The notes under the pieces were generated by a model. It was not told the origin of the DNA. It saw nothing but the letters and a program-made list of their open reading frames with translations, and made no database searches. A stretch of DNA of 64,000 nucleotides, from positions 491,501 through 555,500 of the forward strand of contig JAZARR010000069.1 of NCBI GenBank assembly GCA_037389465.1. Reading direction: 5' to 3'. The DNA comes from Baylisascaris procyonis. Taxonomy: Eukaryota; Nematoda; Chromadorea; Rhabditida; Ascarididae. Shown piece after piece: positions 16,705 to 28,700 of this stretch (its first letter is position 1; every line of letters starts with the position of its first letter). Both the position numbers and the translations under genes were made by a program.

Positions 16705-19700
16705 CTGAAACAACACTTCTTAGGTTGGCTCCCTAACGTACACATCATCATAAAGGAATGCAACTGCGTCTGGTCAATGCATGACAGGTGAGTCACCGCG
16801 CAAATGTGCCTGATCAAATTTCCAGGGAAAAAGAAACTAAAACGTCGAAGCAAATTGGCCTAGAGGGTAAAATCAAGTCAACTAAAGACCGGGAGAAATA
16901 TAAGCAAAAGCAATTCTCACCGGTGGCCTGATTCGATTATGGTCAAACTGAAAAGGGTCCACGGAACGTTTAGGGCGCGTTGGCGCCACTGGTGCAAGCC
17001 CATGCCCCGTAGTCCTTCCTCCTTCATCGCCGTCTCCTGAAGCTGAAATATGAATCGGCTGAACGGATCCTAGCAATGCGAAACAATTTCCATATTTAAG
17101 TTCGCGACCACAATAGAACGAAAAAAATTCATCCTCTTCTTGCCGCAGGCGCGGTCACTGAAAATACCTAACATTATGATGGCTGGAAAAAGCGATTTAA
17201 AAAAACCTTCAACGTGTCCCTCGATCTTCGACGCGGCCAATACGCTCACGTTGTTCTTCTCGTGCTTTCCCTTAGCCTTACCATCAACTATGTTCATATC
17301 CTTCTTCTTCTGTTCCTTCGCTTCACTGGCCACTACTCTCGTCTCCTTCTTCTTTTGAGATTCCTTTGCTTCATCAGTCGCCATGTTCCCTTTCTTTTCG
17401 TCCTGCTTCCTTGCCTTAGCGCGAGCTGCTCCCGGGCCAATGTGCCTTTCCATTTTCAGAAGTGCCTTTGCCTTAGGCGACTCCATAGCTACCGCTTGTT
17501 TTTCACTTGACTTCGGCTGCGACGAGTTCCTAGCTAGCGGCCTTGCTAAAAGTGATGATCCCACTTCTCTGCCACTCCTGAAAGCACCATTCGCTTTCCT
17601 CTAATGTAAATGAAAGCAACTGATCGACCTATTCTACTTCTCGAGCTCAACTGTTAGCATATTTCAAGGAACGAAAGACATCAAGGAAAAAGAAAACGTT
17701 CAGTGACAACACTTACTGGTGCGGGTAATAACGACTGGGGTATGACGGAAGTGGATGCACCGCAAAGGCGTCACTCACAGAACCCCGATGATGTGGGACC
17801 TGCAAATAACCCATTTCACCGCTGACACAATCAACTCAACTTCCCCACCCTTTTTTTCGCTGGTTATAGGCCAATAGGCCTTTTAAGTAAGTGACACCTG
17901 AAAGTGACATCGAGGTCAACGAAGTCGAGGTTATGTTCGTAACAAACAAACAGAATAAAAACCCCTCCTCAAACAGAATAACAGCGCGACCATGACGGAC
18001 ACAGTACCAGAACTACCGCACGGTATCACATCGCGCTAAACCTTTCGAGTACCAAACAGATCCCGAAATTGAGGAGGTGACGCAGCGCAATAAAGACGCT
18101 GACGAACTCTGCGAGGTGCGGCATGCAGAGGTGGTGAGCATAACTTCAAAACACGACAGACGCCTTCAGTATAAAATCAAAAATTTAACCCCATCTTATT
18201 CCCCCTTTCAACATTTCCAACTTCCTTTGAATCCTCACCATATTCGGCAGTGGACAATTGGCTGCAATAAAAAATGCATCCACAGGCGTTTGACCGGTGA
18301 CTTTCTCAAAGTGCCGCTGCCCATAAATGTGAGGGCAGTGGCACCATGAGGTTTGCAGCAGCACTTTCCCTGTATTTTTCGCCTGTATCTTTCTTCCATA
18401 CTTTTCTCCGATCGCTTACAGTGAGCACGTTCATACGCACGCGCACACGTGGCATATCTGTCACGACATGACTGTCTTTATGAGGACAGACTGCGGTACG
18501 TTATGGGAATCATTTTTTGCGCGTGATAGAGTACGGCACCCCATCGCCGTGCTTGGGGGCAAACGAAGCAATTAGGGCATAATGATTATTTACCGGCAGG
18601 CAGAAGGATACGGCACCACTATCAGAGACTTGATAGTGCGAGCAAAAACAAAAACAGTTGCTGATGCGGATGACAGTTGAAAGACCCACATTGAATGGGC
18701 TGAAGAAGGTGGCGTCTATCGGAAGCCTGTAGGCGTCACTCACTGGTGGTAGAGGCCCGTGACTGTGCGCGAATGGACTGCGAGCAGGAGGAGCTGGAAC
18801 GTCAGGGCCGATGAAAGGATTCCCACCCAGTGGCTCCAGTGGCACGTTAAATGCATCATGTACTGAAATTAAAATCTGAACAAAAGCTGAAAAGCATGAG
18901 ATTACTGATATAGCTTACGGGTGACAAACCTGAGAGGCTCATTAGGCACAAACAGATAAGAAATAGAGAAAACATAAAGCACTGATCTTTTCTCTTAGGT
19001 GTAGCGCCCCGGAAGACCACGACTGATACAGGAGGTTCACCTGGGTACTTAACGTGCCCGTTGTATCCTGGAATGCCCCGGGGTTACATGGGAAGCATGT
19101 CGTGCGACAATAAATGCAACTAAAGCAACATAGAATGCTACGCACATTTGTTAAACTGCCTAGAGAGTGACAGAGGTGGTGACGGCGGCAATCGTGGTGA
19201 AGGGTACGGCGAAAAACTCGGCGAAGGAGCGTCGCCAAAACCACCAGCAACTGGCGAGGCGGGTGCAAGAGGCGCAACAGGCGGAACGGGTAGGAGAGGA
19301 GCAACGGATTCCACGGGCGCAACGGACTCGACGGGCGCAACAGGCCCAGAGCGTACAGGCGGCGGAAGCGGTGCGAAGGGCGCAACCGGTGCGAAGGGCG
19401 GAGTGGGTCCGAAGGGCCGAGTGGGTCCGAAGGGCCGAGTGGGTCCGAAGGGCGGAGCGGGTCCGAAGGGCGGAGCGGGTCCGAAGGGCGGAGCGGGTCC
19501 GAAGGGCGGAGCGGGTCCGAAGGGCGGAGCGGGTCCGAAGGGCGGAGCGGGTCCGAAGGGCGGAGCGGGTCCGAAGGGCGGAGCGGGTTCGAAGGGCGGA
19601 GCGGGTCCGAAGGGCGGAGCGGGTCCGAAGGGCGGAGCGGGTCCGAAGGGCGGAGCGGGTCCGAAGGGCGGAGCGGGTCCGAAGGGCGGAGTGGGTCCGA

Positions 19701-22700
19701 AGGGCGGAGTGGGTCCGAAGGGCGGAGTGGGTCCGAAGGGCGGAGCGGGTCCGAAGGGCGGAACGGGCCCGAGGGGCGGAACGGGCCCGAGGGGCGGAAC
19801 GGGCCCGAGGGGCGGAACGGGTCCGAAGGGCGGAACGGGTCCGAAGGGCGGAATGGGTCCGAAGGGCGGAATGGGTCCGAAGGGCGGAATGGGTCCGAAG
19901 GGCGGAATGGGTCCGAAGGGCGGAATGGGTCCGAAGGGCGGAATGGGTCCGAAGGGCGGAATGGGTCCGAAGGGCGGAACGGGTCCGAAGGGCGGAACGG
20001 GTCCGAAGGGCGGAACGGGTCCGAAGGGCGGAATGGGTCCGAAGGGCGGAATGGGTCCGAAGGGTGGAATGGGTCCGAAGGGCGGAACGAGCGCGACGGG
20101 CGCAAACACAGGTTTGTCCAGCGGCCTCCTATCCACAGAGAACGTATCGTCAACATACTGAAAAAAAACATCCGATTAACGCCTGAGTTCACATCATTAA
20201 GAACAGCAGCGGATAAGAACAAAACATCCTGCACCAAAAAACACCTCTACCTGCTGCTACACCCATCCATATTTCAAAAACCTTCGACCCGGCTTGACCA
20301 GAATAAAATCGAGGACCCCTGAGAAGCGCAACCAGATACGACCTGACTATTGGCTCCTTATGATAACACTTTGCGAGCGAGCAGAATAATTTCGCGACAG
20401 AATCCTCAGATTCACCATCGTTAGCTCTGAATCCATTCATGTGCAACACTTTAGAGTGCTGAAGGGCCTAATATTACTATAAAGCTCCAGTCAAAGGAAG
20501 AGGAAGTGGAAACGAATGGATGCACAAGGAACGAGAATATTTTCTCACATGTGTCATGGGTACAGGGCGGAATTGAAGATGTCTTGGAGCGGGTTTCGCA
20601 ACAGGCAAACTTGGCGGTTGTGGAAGCTCTTGAGATATGCACTGCGGAAGCTGAGATGGCAACCGGCACGCCTTCATTTCGACATCAAAAAGGTAGCCCT
20701 GCAATCGTTACGCTTCAATAAATCATGAAAGGAAGACTAGTTCTAATATATGCCCAATGCAGGATTCGATGGTATCCAACAAGCATTTCTGAAGTCGAAA
20801 ATTCTAAGTACTCAGAATTTTCAACACCGAACTCACTATGGCTCATAGTAATTCAGAACCGACAGCTGCATTATTAAACTATGAGTTCATCCCATGAAGC
20901 AAATTGAAAACTTCAGAAGATATTCAGTGAGAACGGAACATCAGAACGAGAAAATCCCTCACCTCTGCGCAGTGACGCAACAGGAATTTGTTGAACTCGA
21001 CGCATTCCAGGAACGTTGCCAAACATTCACCGCGGGGGACCAGTCCACCGATCTCACATGGCGGCGCCGGCTTCACTTTCGGTACAGCGAATGTTGGAGG
21101 CACCTGAGGAGGAACAAATTCCGATTCCGGCGCTGTTTGAGCCGGAACGAATCGTGACGCTGTTTGCGTTGTTGGATATTGAGGACGGGTCGAATGCTGA
21201 GGCTTACAGCCAGCAGCCATGTAGGAGCACTGCGATATCGTCACATCGAATATGGTCATTGCCGGACAGTGTTTCTGTCGCCATAGGCCATGCACACACT
21301 CCAAATAGAAAGTGCTACATACTCCAACAATATGTCGTGCACCCGTCTTGCAGACGCCCTTTAAAATAGACAATAACAGTGCTCGTACATTATACCATTT
21401 GTGGTGGGGAGAATGAAGCCAGCAAACGAACTCAGCAAAGTTTGCGTTAGGAAACACTTATTGGATGCCTTTAACAACAAATCGGCCTTCCTATCAAATA
21501 TTCGTGGTCTGAATTCAGTAAAATAACTTCCACAGTGAAAGTTTCTAGAAGAAAAAACACTACCTTCTGCGATGCAGTTGGAGGATACCCGATATCTGCT
21601 GACAATTTGGTGTAGCCACAGTTGTATGGCCAATCACAACGCTTCGTGTTCTGATCAAAGACCAGTCCCTGAGGGCAACGCTGCGCGATCGCAATACCGT
21701 GAGCGCATTGGGTGAATGTTACCGAACAATAGCCTCCGTACATGCCATCTGGCAAGTACGAACAGTCTATCGCATCTAAATCACACAACACTCAGAATTC
21801 AATGCTACAAACGACGACAATCAGGGAACTTCCCAAAATGCTTGTCACTTGCGCTTACCACCACGCTGAAGCACAGAAACTGCAGGAAACGCCCGATTTT
21901 GGCCGCTTACTTTATTTTCTCGAAACAAAAGTCAAGCGATTCATAAGCACAAGAAACCTGAAGCAGCAGAAGGTTGCTCGGACACATCAAGTATGGCCGA
22001 TGGCTTTGGGTAGACTACTGTAGTCGCGCCTTGAGGGCAACCATCAGATGGTACGAAGTGTGAATCGCATTTGCTCGGCCAATCGCAAACTCCCGTAGAG
22101 ATGAGGAAAACAAGCCCAGGTGGACAGCTGTGCACATGGGATACTCCGTTGGTGCAGACAACATATTCTGATGAACAACCCAACGAGTACGCACCGTCTG
22201 TCAATTTCGAGCAGTCTATCGTATCTACAAACAAGTGATTATAGTTTAACACCCTTGAAAAGCTTTGTTCCACAGCAGCGACCATCGGTTCAATATGCAG
22301 CTTTAGTCAATAATTGGAATCTGCTCAATGACATATTTATGTGCAGCCTAATCCAGTGATAAATCTACGAGCAAGTTTCAACACGACGCTTTGATATATA
22401 AAAGACACGAAAAACATAATCTGACCTGGGGACTGCGGTGCCGAAGTCACAGTGCAGAACGCTGCTGTCTGCGCGGAGCCGCGTTGGCTCGATGTCTCCA
22501 GTGTTGCAGCGATCGGTGTTGCTAGCTGTTCAGTGCTCGCCGAGTGACAGTCCTCTGGCCACACACATCGCCTAAAGAACATGTCGAAGACCAGCCCTTG
22601 TGGACAAAACTCCTTTCGCCCATGTCCAGCCGCACAAACAATAAAATCGGCGAAGCAACCCACTGAGTATGTTCCGTCTGACAGCAACGAGCAATCGATT

Positions 22701-25700
22701 ACGCCTCCTGCAAAAATCCGTGCACAATAGACGCAGAAATATGTGGGTGCCACTTCCACAATGCTGCTCTATTCCGAATCTGCAACGCAGTACAATAGCA
22801 AGACGGGGCATGCTCGCATTGCTTAAAAGCCTGCTTACTCATGGAAGTAAGACTTTGAAACAGTAAGCAACCTGCCATCACACTAATGGGAACGTATATA
22901 TACCCGATCGAGCGGTCTCTTCCCAGAAACAAGAAGCCACGTAGGTGAAGCCCATTTGGAGTTACATAGTACAAAAAAACCCTACCAGGGTGGGACAAAA
23001 ACCACAAAAGAAATCATACAAGAAAATATCCGCTAAGGATAATTCAAGCAGGTGCTTCTTGCAAATCGGCCTGGAATACAAACTACTAAGCTAATCTTTG
23101 CGGAAAGACGAAGCAAGTTCCTGAATTAACTCAGTGCATTGCCTCCACATGGTCCCTCACAATATATGTTGGTGTTTTACCCAAAAAATATAGACGATTG
23201 AGCAATTCTGTCGAAAAAGTAGCCAGCGAAACATTTCTTCGTGACCAGATCAAGATTTATCGATAGCATTTAACTGGAGGTATGAAAAGGAGGACATCCA
23301 CACCTTCAAGTGAGAAAACTTGAAAGAAAACGGTATCCAGATATAACAGCGAAGTAGTTAATGAGAGTTCAACAGGAACACAAACAGCAAAAATCTAGCT
23401 TTTCTTTCGAAACAATATTTTGACAGCGACTAAAAACACAGCATCCACTGCGATCAAATGCTCAGCTGTCAAAACTCCTCGAACTCGACATAGATGTTGC
23501 AAGGCACAGAAGCACAACATACCACTAAAGTGTGGAGGATTAACTGGGACAACCGGTCTTCCGTGGTATACCGCTGCCGGCAGCGCTACTTTCGGCTGAG
23601 CGATGGGTGCGACAGTTGGCGCGTGAAAATGTACGTCTTTTGGAGCGACAGTTGTTGGAACAGGCGTCAGCATAGGAGGTGGTGCGCTGGCCAAGCGACC
23701 ACACTCGGCCGGCCAAATACATCGCCCCAGCATGCCATCGAAAACCAAAGATTCCGCACAAACCCGCTGTCTCAGGGCACCGTTTTTGCAAGTTATAAAC
23801 TCTCGCACGCAACCAAGTGAATAGTCGCCATCACGTCGAGTTGAGCAATCAAAATCTACGAATAAAAATGTAAACGAATGGCTTCGCATCAACGCCTATA
23901 AACGATCACGGAATAAATCAATAACAAGCGAGCCGAACTCCTTACGTTTATCAAAAGAAAGAAACGAACACCAATGCAAAAATCAACTTCAAACAGTCGG
24001 CCGCCATATTACGGCAGCAAAAACTTCCGCAATTAGACATTCAGCCACGACGAAACATTGTCAAGAACAAGCCTGCGGGATGATTACTCACGAGGAAACG
24101 AACCAGGCATCTGCGCCTCTTCCTTTGGAGTCTGACTGGGTAACACTGGCGACGTGGGATTCATCGGATTCATCTGGCAAGTGCTTGAAGGAAGGTGACA
24201 ACGAGACAATTCGGGACTGAAAAGTAGACCGCGAGGGCAAACGCGCACCACAGATCGACCACCAATGCAAAATACGAACCAAGTTGAACACGCTTCACCA
24301 TAAATCCCATCGATTGTGACCGAACAATCGACGGTCGCTGAAAAACAGGTTTTTGCAACAAATTGAAAGGCAACCGCGCCCCGCCTCGTGTCGCCTTAAA
24401 TCCAAAGCAAACTTCCTTCTATGACGAGCATGAACGAGCATTTAGCGTAAGCAGTCGAGCACAAATTGTACAATGAATCGTTCCAGGGGATCGGCGATTC
24501 CCATGCTTGCACTCCGTTTTCTGAGGCAGTCTTTAACTGCAACCTTTCAAAGCCTCTTCTTCGTTTGAAAGAACTTCCACACTTCTTCAAATGAAAAAAG
24601 ATAGTTTCAATTGCAATCTACTAATGCACGAGCGAAAAACAGGAAAAATGGAGCAAGACCGCTAACAAGAAACAGAGAGAGGCAGCGATGTGACAGGAGC
24701 AGCAAAAGACTGTGGCTTCGCTTCCTCTGGCGTGGGTGCTGCATCAGCGGCCGGGTCCTGTCTTGCGCACTGTCCTGGGAACACGCATAACTTGACCGAA
24801 TTATCAAAGACCAGCCCGCTGGCGCACCGTCGTTTCACCAGCGTGCCACTTGTGCAGCTTACGAATTCCTCAGTGCAACCATCTGAGTAATCACCGTCTC
24901 GAACATTGTCACACTGCGTTGGCGCATGCTCTGCAAGAACAACAATGAACACTACTAACTCTTCAGCTCAGATCTTCCACGCAAACCGACGTTTCCTTCG
25001 CAGTCACGCCCTTTGCCTGTTTGCAAACATTCTTAGCAAATTGCTTCAGTATTTAGTACCGGGACCGTCCGCATGGGAGGAAAGGTAATCGCCTTAAACC
25101 GCACACACTCTCCCAACGATAACCGACACGTCTCTGGCTTTTACTGTGACAGCCCCGTCCATTCCGTACCACAGCGAAGAGCTGCAGGACTCTTGGACGA
25201 TGGACACGGATCCAAGCGAATGACGAATAGCTACATCGTTAAATGAAATTTACCGGGAACAAATGGCTCAGCAGCTGATTGCTGCGCTGTGGGTGCGTCC
25301 GCATGTTGCAATGATACTGCGTCCGGTGGAGCGCATTCCTGCATCGGTATCTCGCACCGAGCCGTTTTGACGCTAAAAACGAGACCCGTAGAGCATCGCA
25401 TCAAGAAAGCCCGACTGTCCCAGCATTCCACAAAGGTAGCTGAACATGTCACACCATAAACGCCGTTCGGCCGTGTCGCACAATCGATTTCCCCTGAAAG
25501 CACTCAAGAACAAATATTGTTGGCGTCGGTGCGCCGCCTGAACACTGTTGCCAATAAAAAAGATTTGCAGCGTCACTATAAATTCGAACATCAACAAACT
25601 AGAGATGATTTGAATAAAGAGGAATTAAAGAACAGTGGATAAGATGAGATGAAGATAAGATAAAGAATACCGAATAAACCAAATGCGATGAAGAACATCA

Positions 25701-28700
25701 GATGATATGAAAAACATCAAGATAAAGACAAAAAGAAACGAAGATAAACCAGAATCTCCGCAACTCCATTAATGTATGTGGACATAGAAAACTCTACGGG
25801 TGCTCGACACTCCACGACAAATAGATGAAGCGTCTTAACACTGACTCAGAATATCCCAAACCGCCTTGCACTCCCCTATGCAAGCCTCGAGGACATTGTG
25901 AAGCACTCCTCCTTAGGTGACTACAGAGTTGCAATTCGAACAAACACTGGCTGAAATTCGCCCCATTGATACAAAGTCTTCGAAACTGCGGAATGAACAG
26001 ACGAATGAACTATCAGACAATCAGTTCAGCACTTCGATTGCTGATGTGCACTTCGACTGCGCGCTAATTACTCACAACAGCGACTAACATGATTAAATAG
26101 GCCTCTAGCGCAGTGCACCATGAATGACCGTTCAACTGAATGAGGTAGAACCTTGGTCACCACCTGGAACCGCTGAACAGCCAGCGAAACCCAAACACAC
26201 AATCGCGATTACTCGAGACACCATGTATCACTAAAAACATGCTAACCTCGAGTAACTTCCGTTGCCAATTCGGATCTTCGAAAACAGTGGTCCCGAAATG
26301 AGCAATACACAGGATATTACACTAAACAGTTTGATGGAAACCGATTATTATTACCTAAATGCTGGGCCGACTCAAAACCATTCGAAAGACCTTGCGCCGG
26401 TAGTTCCGGGCTTGCATCGCTGGCTGTGGTAGCACATCTGCCAGTAGGATATTCACAACGGTGGGTTTTCGAGCTGAACACGAGCGTCGCTGGGCAGTAA
26501 AGAACGGACTCATGGCCGTTCGAGCATTCCACAAAAGATGGTGAGCAATCCGCCCCAAATACGCCATCCGATTCCTTCGAGCAGTCAACTTTTTCTGTAA
26601 CGCCACATTGCTATCAATTTGAACGCAAAAAACTCGAACTCGGATTAAAACTCTGAATTCGATCTGAAAAATTTGACGTAACTCGAAGTGATCGAATATA
26701 AACATGCTCAACAGCTCCTGTTAATCTCCAGAAGGGACATTCAAATCGGAGTAACGACAAATCGAAACCAGTTTCAGTTTAATCGGAAAGTTTCAACGGC
26801 TTACCACCACCTGACGGAAGTGAGACTGTCGTGGATGTAGTGTGTGCTACTTCGTCGCTGGTGATCAAGCAGTTCTCCGCGTACACACAACGCTGTCTCA
26901 ACGGATGGAAGAGAAGGCCTGATGGACATTCTCGATTGTGTTGTCTGCCATTCGAGCACGCCACGTAGCTGCGAGTGCAACTTCTTGAGTACTCACCATC
27001 AGCAAGGCCACCGCAATCTATGACGTCATAGAATGCTGCAATGGAATGCAAAATGAAAAGATTTTTAACAACGCGAGAGGATTCGAACCAAACTTTGTTT
27101 ATCTCTAAGAAAGAAAAAGAACAAAGCAAAAAGAATAATTGAGCTGCTGGGACAAATCACAAAAAAGAAATGAATCAAAAAATGCAACGCAAGAAGGGCA
27201 AGCGCGGATAATATCCCCCATGTGGTGGTCTGCTGAGCTGGCGTTGCTGTGATGGCTAATGTGATAGGAGTGCATTTATTGTATTGGGCATTCGCAATGG
27301 TGCGTCTTTACATGAAAATGAGGCTAGCCGAACATTACACAGTGAACGCATCGCCATTCGAATACTTCACAAATGAAGAAGAGCATGGTTGACCATACAG
27401 ACCATCACGAAGTGATGCACATCCTGCTGATATTCAAGAACCAACGACTACAAATGTTCCGGAAATACGAATCCATTTTTTGATGATATATCAATTGCAT
27501 GCAACAAAATGCGACTTCGTTGAAGCAAACATCACCGTTATCTATCGAGATGATCACAAAAATGAACCTATTTAATCAACTGGCCTGATAACTCATGTAC
27601 GGTTGTCTCAAGCGTCACAGCGTCCTCTAAAACACGACTGCCATGCTGCTCGACTACAACAACTGGCCGATATATGATCCCGACGGGATATGGCGTAACG
27701 TGGTGAGAAAAGCAAACAAACCAGGATGCTGCGGAGTCTTCGTCGGTTGTTGAGCGAGAAGAGTGTGTGTATGGGTGCCGCATGGTTCAGTTCGATATTC
27801 GCATCGACTAGCTTCAGGAATGAAAACTAGACCATCCGGACAATGCAGTACTGATGGCTGACCGTTTGAGCATTGAACGAAGGAAGTAGAACATGCCGTT
27901 CCGTAAACACCGTCCCTGCGAGCCTGGCAATCAATACGTCCTGCAACAGCCTTATAACGCCGTTATTTTCATAAACAACGGTGCATGGCGTTATTAGATT
28001 CGACTTTGGCTAGGCTATCAGATTCAGACACTATTTTGAAATGCGCAACGCATGCACTATCACCGATAGCCATAAGAAAGAGAATCCATAAAAAGAAAAC
28101 ACATGCATGCAAAAATAAAAGCAGGGTGGAAATCCATTCAATGTCACTTCATGAAGAGAACGAAAGCCTCTGAAAATCGGAGAGAAAAACAGGTAAGACT
28201 CGCCAATTGGGAGCGGTGAAGCATTAGCGTACGTCGGCCTTGATGGAGCAAGGTTTATCGGCTGTTGCATAACAGCATTACCACATTGTTCGTGTTGTAC
28301 GCAATGTTTCCTGCTCGGATCGAATACAAGACCGTTGGGACAATGGCGTATGTGCTTGATGCCGTTCCCGCAAATTACATACGAATTAGAACAACCTAAT
28401 GAATAATCGCCATCCTCCAAATGCGAGCAGTCTACACCACTGCCTGTAATACCACAAATCCCTTAACTAAAAGAAAAGCACGCCGATCACTGCCGAAAAA
28501 AATGCCTGAAGAAGCACTTTTGCCTAAATGCTGCTCCAAAAAATTCTGCAGCGCCCAAGGAGGGTGTTTCTGATTATTAAATTATTGAACTCATAACTTG
28601 TGTCTTTTACTAAATTAGTCTTAAATAAACTGGCCTTGATTAAATAAATGGAGCAGAAGAACATAACCATTAAAATAACTCTTTAGACCGATTGTACTTT

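Larger units (their letters stand above)
21564..27940 (-). other. Giant protein, domains 29-38: phase-1 array, second part
   Basis: Exons: 27722-27940, 26805-27035, 26355-26594, 25254-25493, about 24667-24930, 24092-24337, 23523-23855, 22426-22707, 21958-22224, 21564-21775. All start in phase 1. The last ends in phase 0, which closes the array. Subtypes run B, A, B, B, A, B, A, A, A, A. Domain 35 (23523-23855) has the longest linker, rich in Ala, Pro and Val. The donor of domain 33 (T then gttagc) is weak and chosen because it keeps phase 1. Domain 34 (DCSVTIDGIYGEAC) is read directly from 24092-24337. Confidence 0.88.

Noticed and set aside
19167..20186. 339-codon plus frame VRRAEWVRRAE
   Set aside because: A further shadow of the 18-bp repeat, without gene signals.
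18942..20237. 431-codon minus frame RPSDPLRPSDPF
   Set aside because: It is another frame of the 18-bp repeat. The PPFGPx frame is the one that fits the splice sites and phases of the neighbouring exons.
27080..27100. GGTTCGAATCC on the minus strand, matching a tRNA B box
   Set aside because: No paired T arm, D arm, anticodon arm or acceptor stem can be drawn around it; it lies in an intron by chance.
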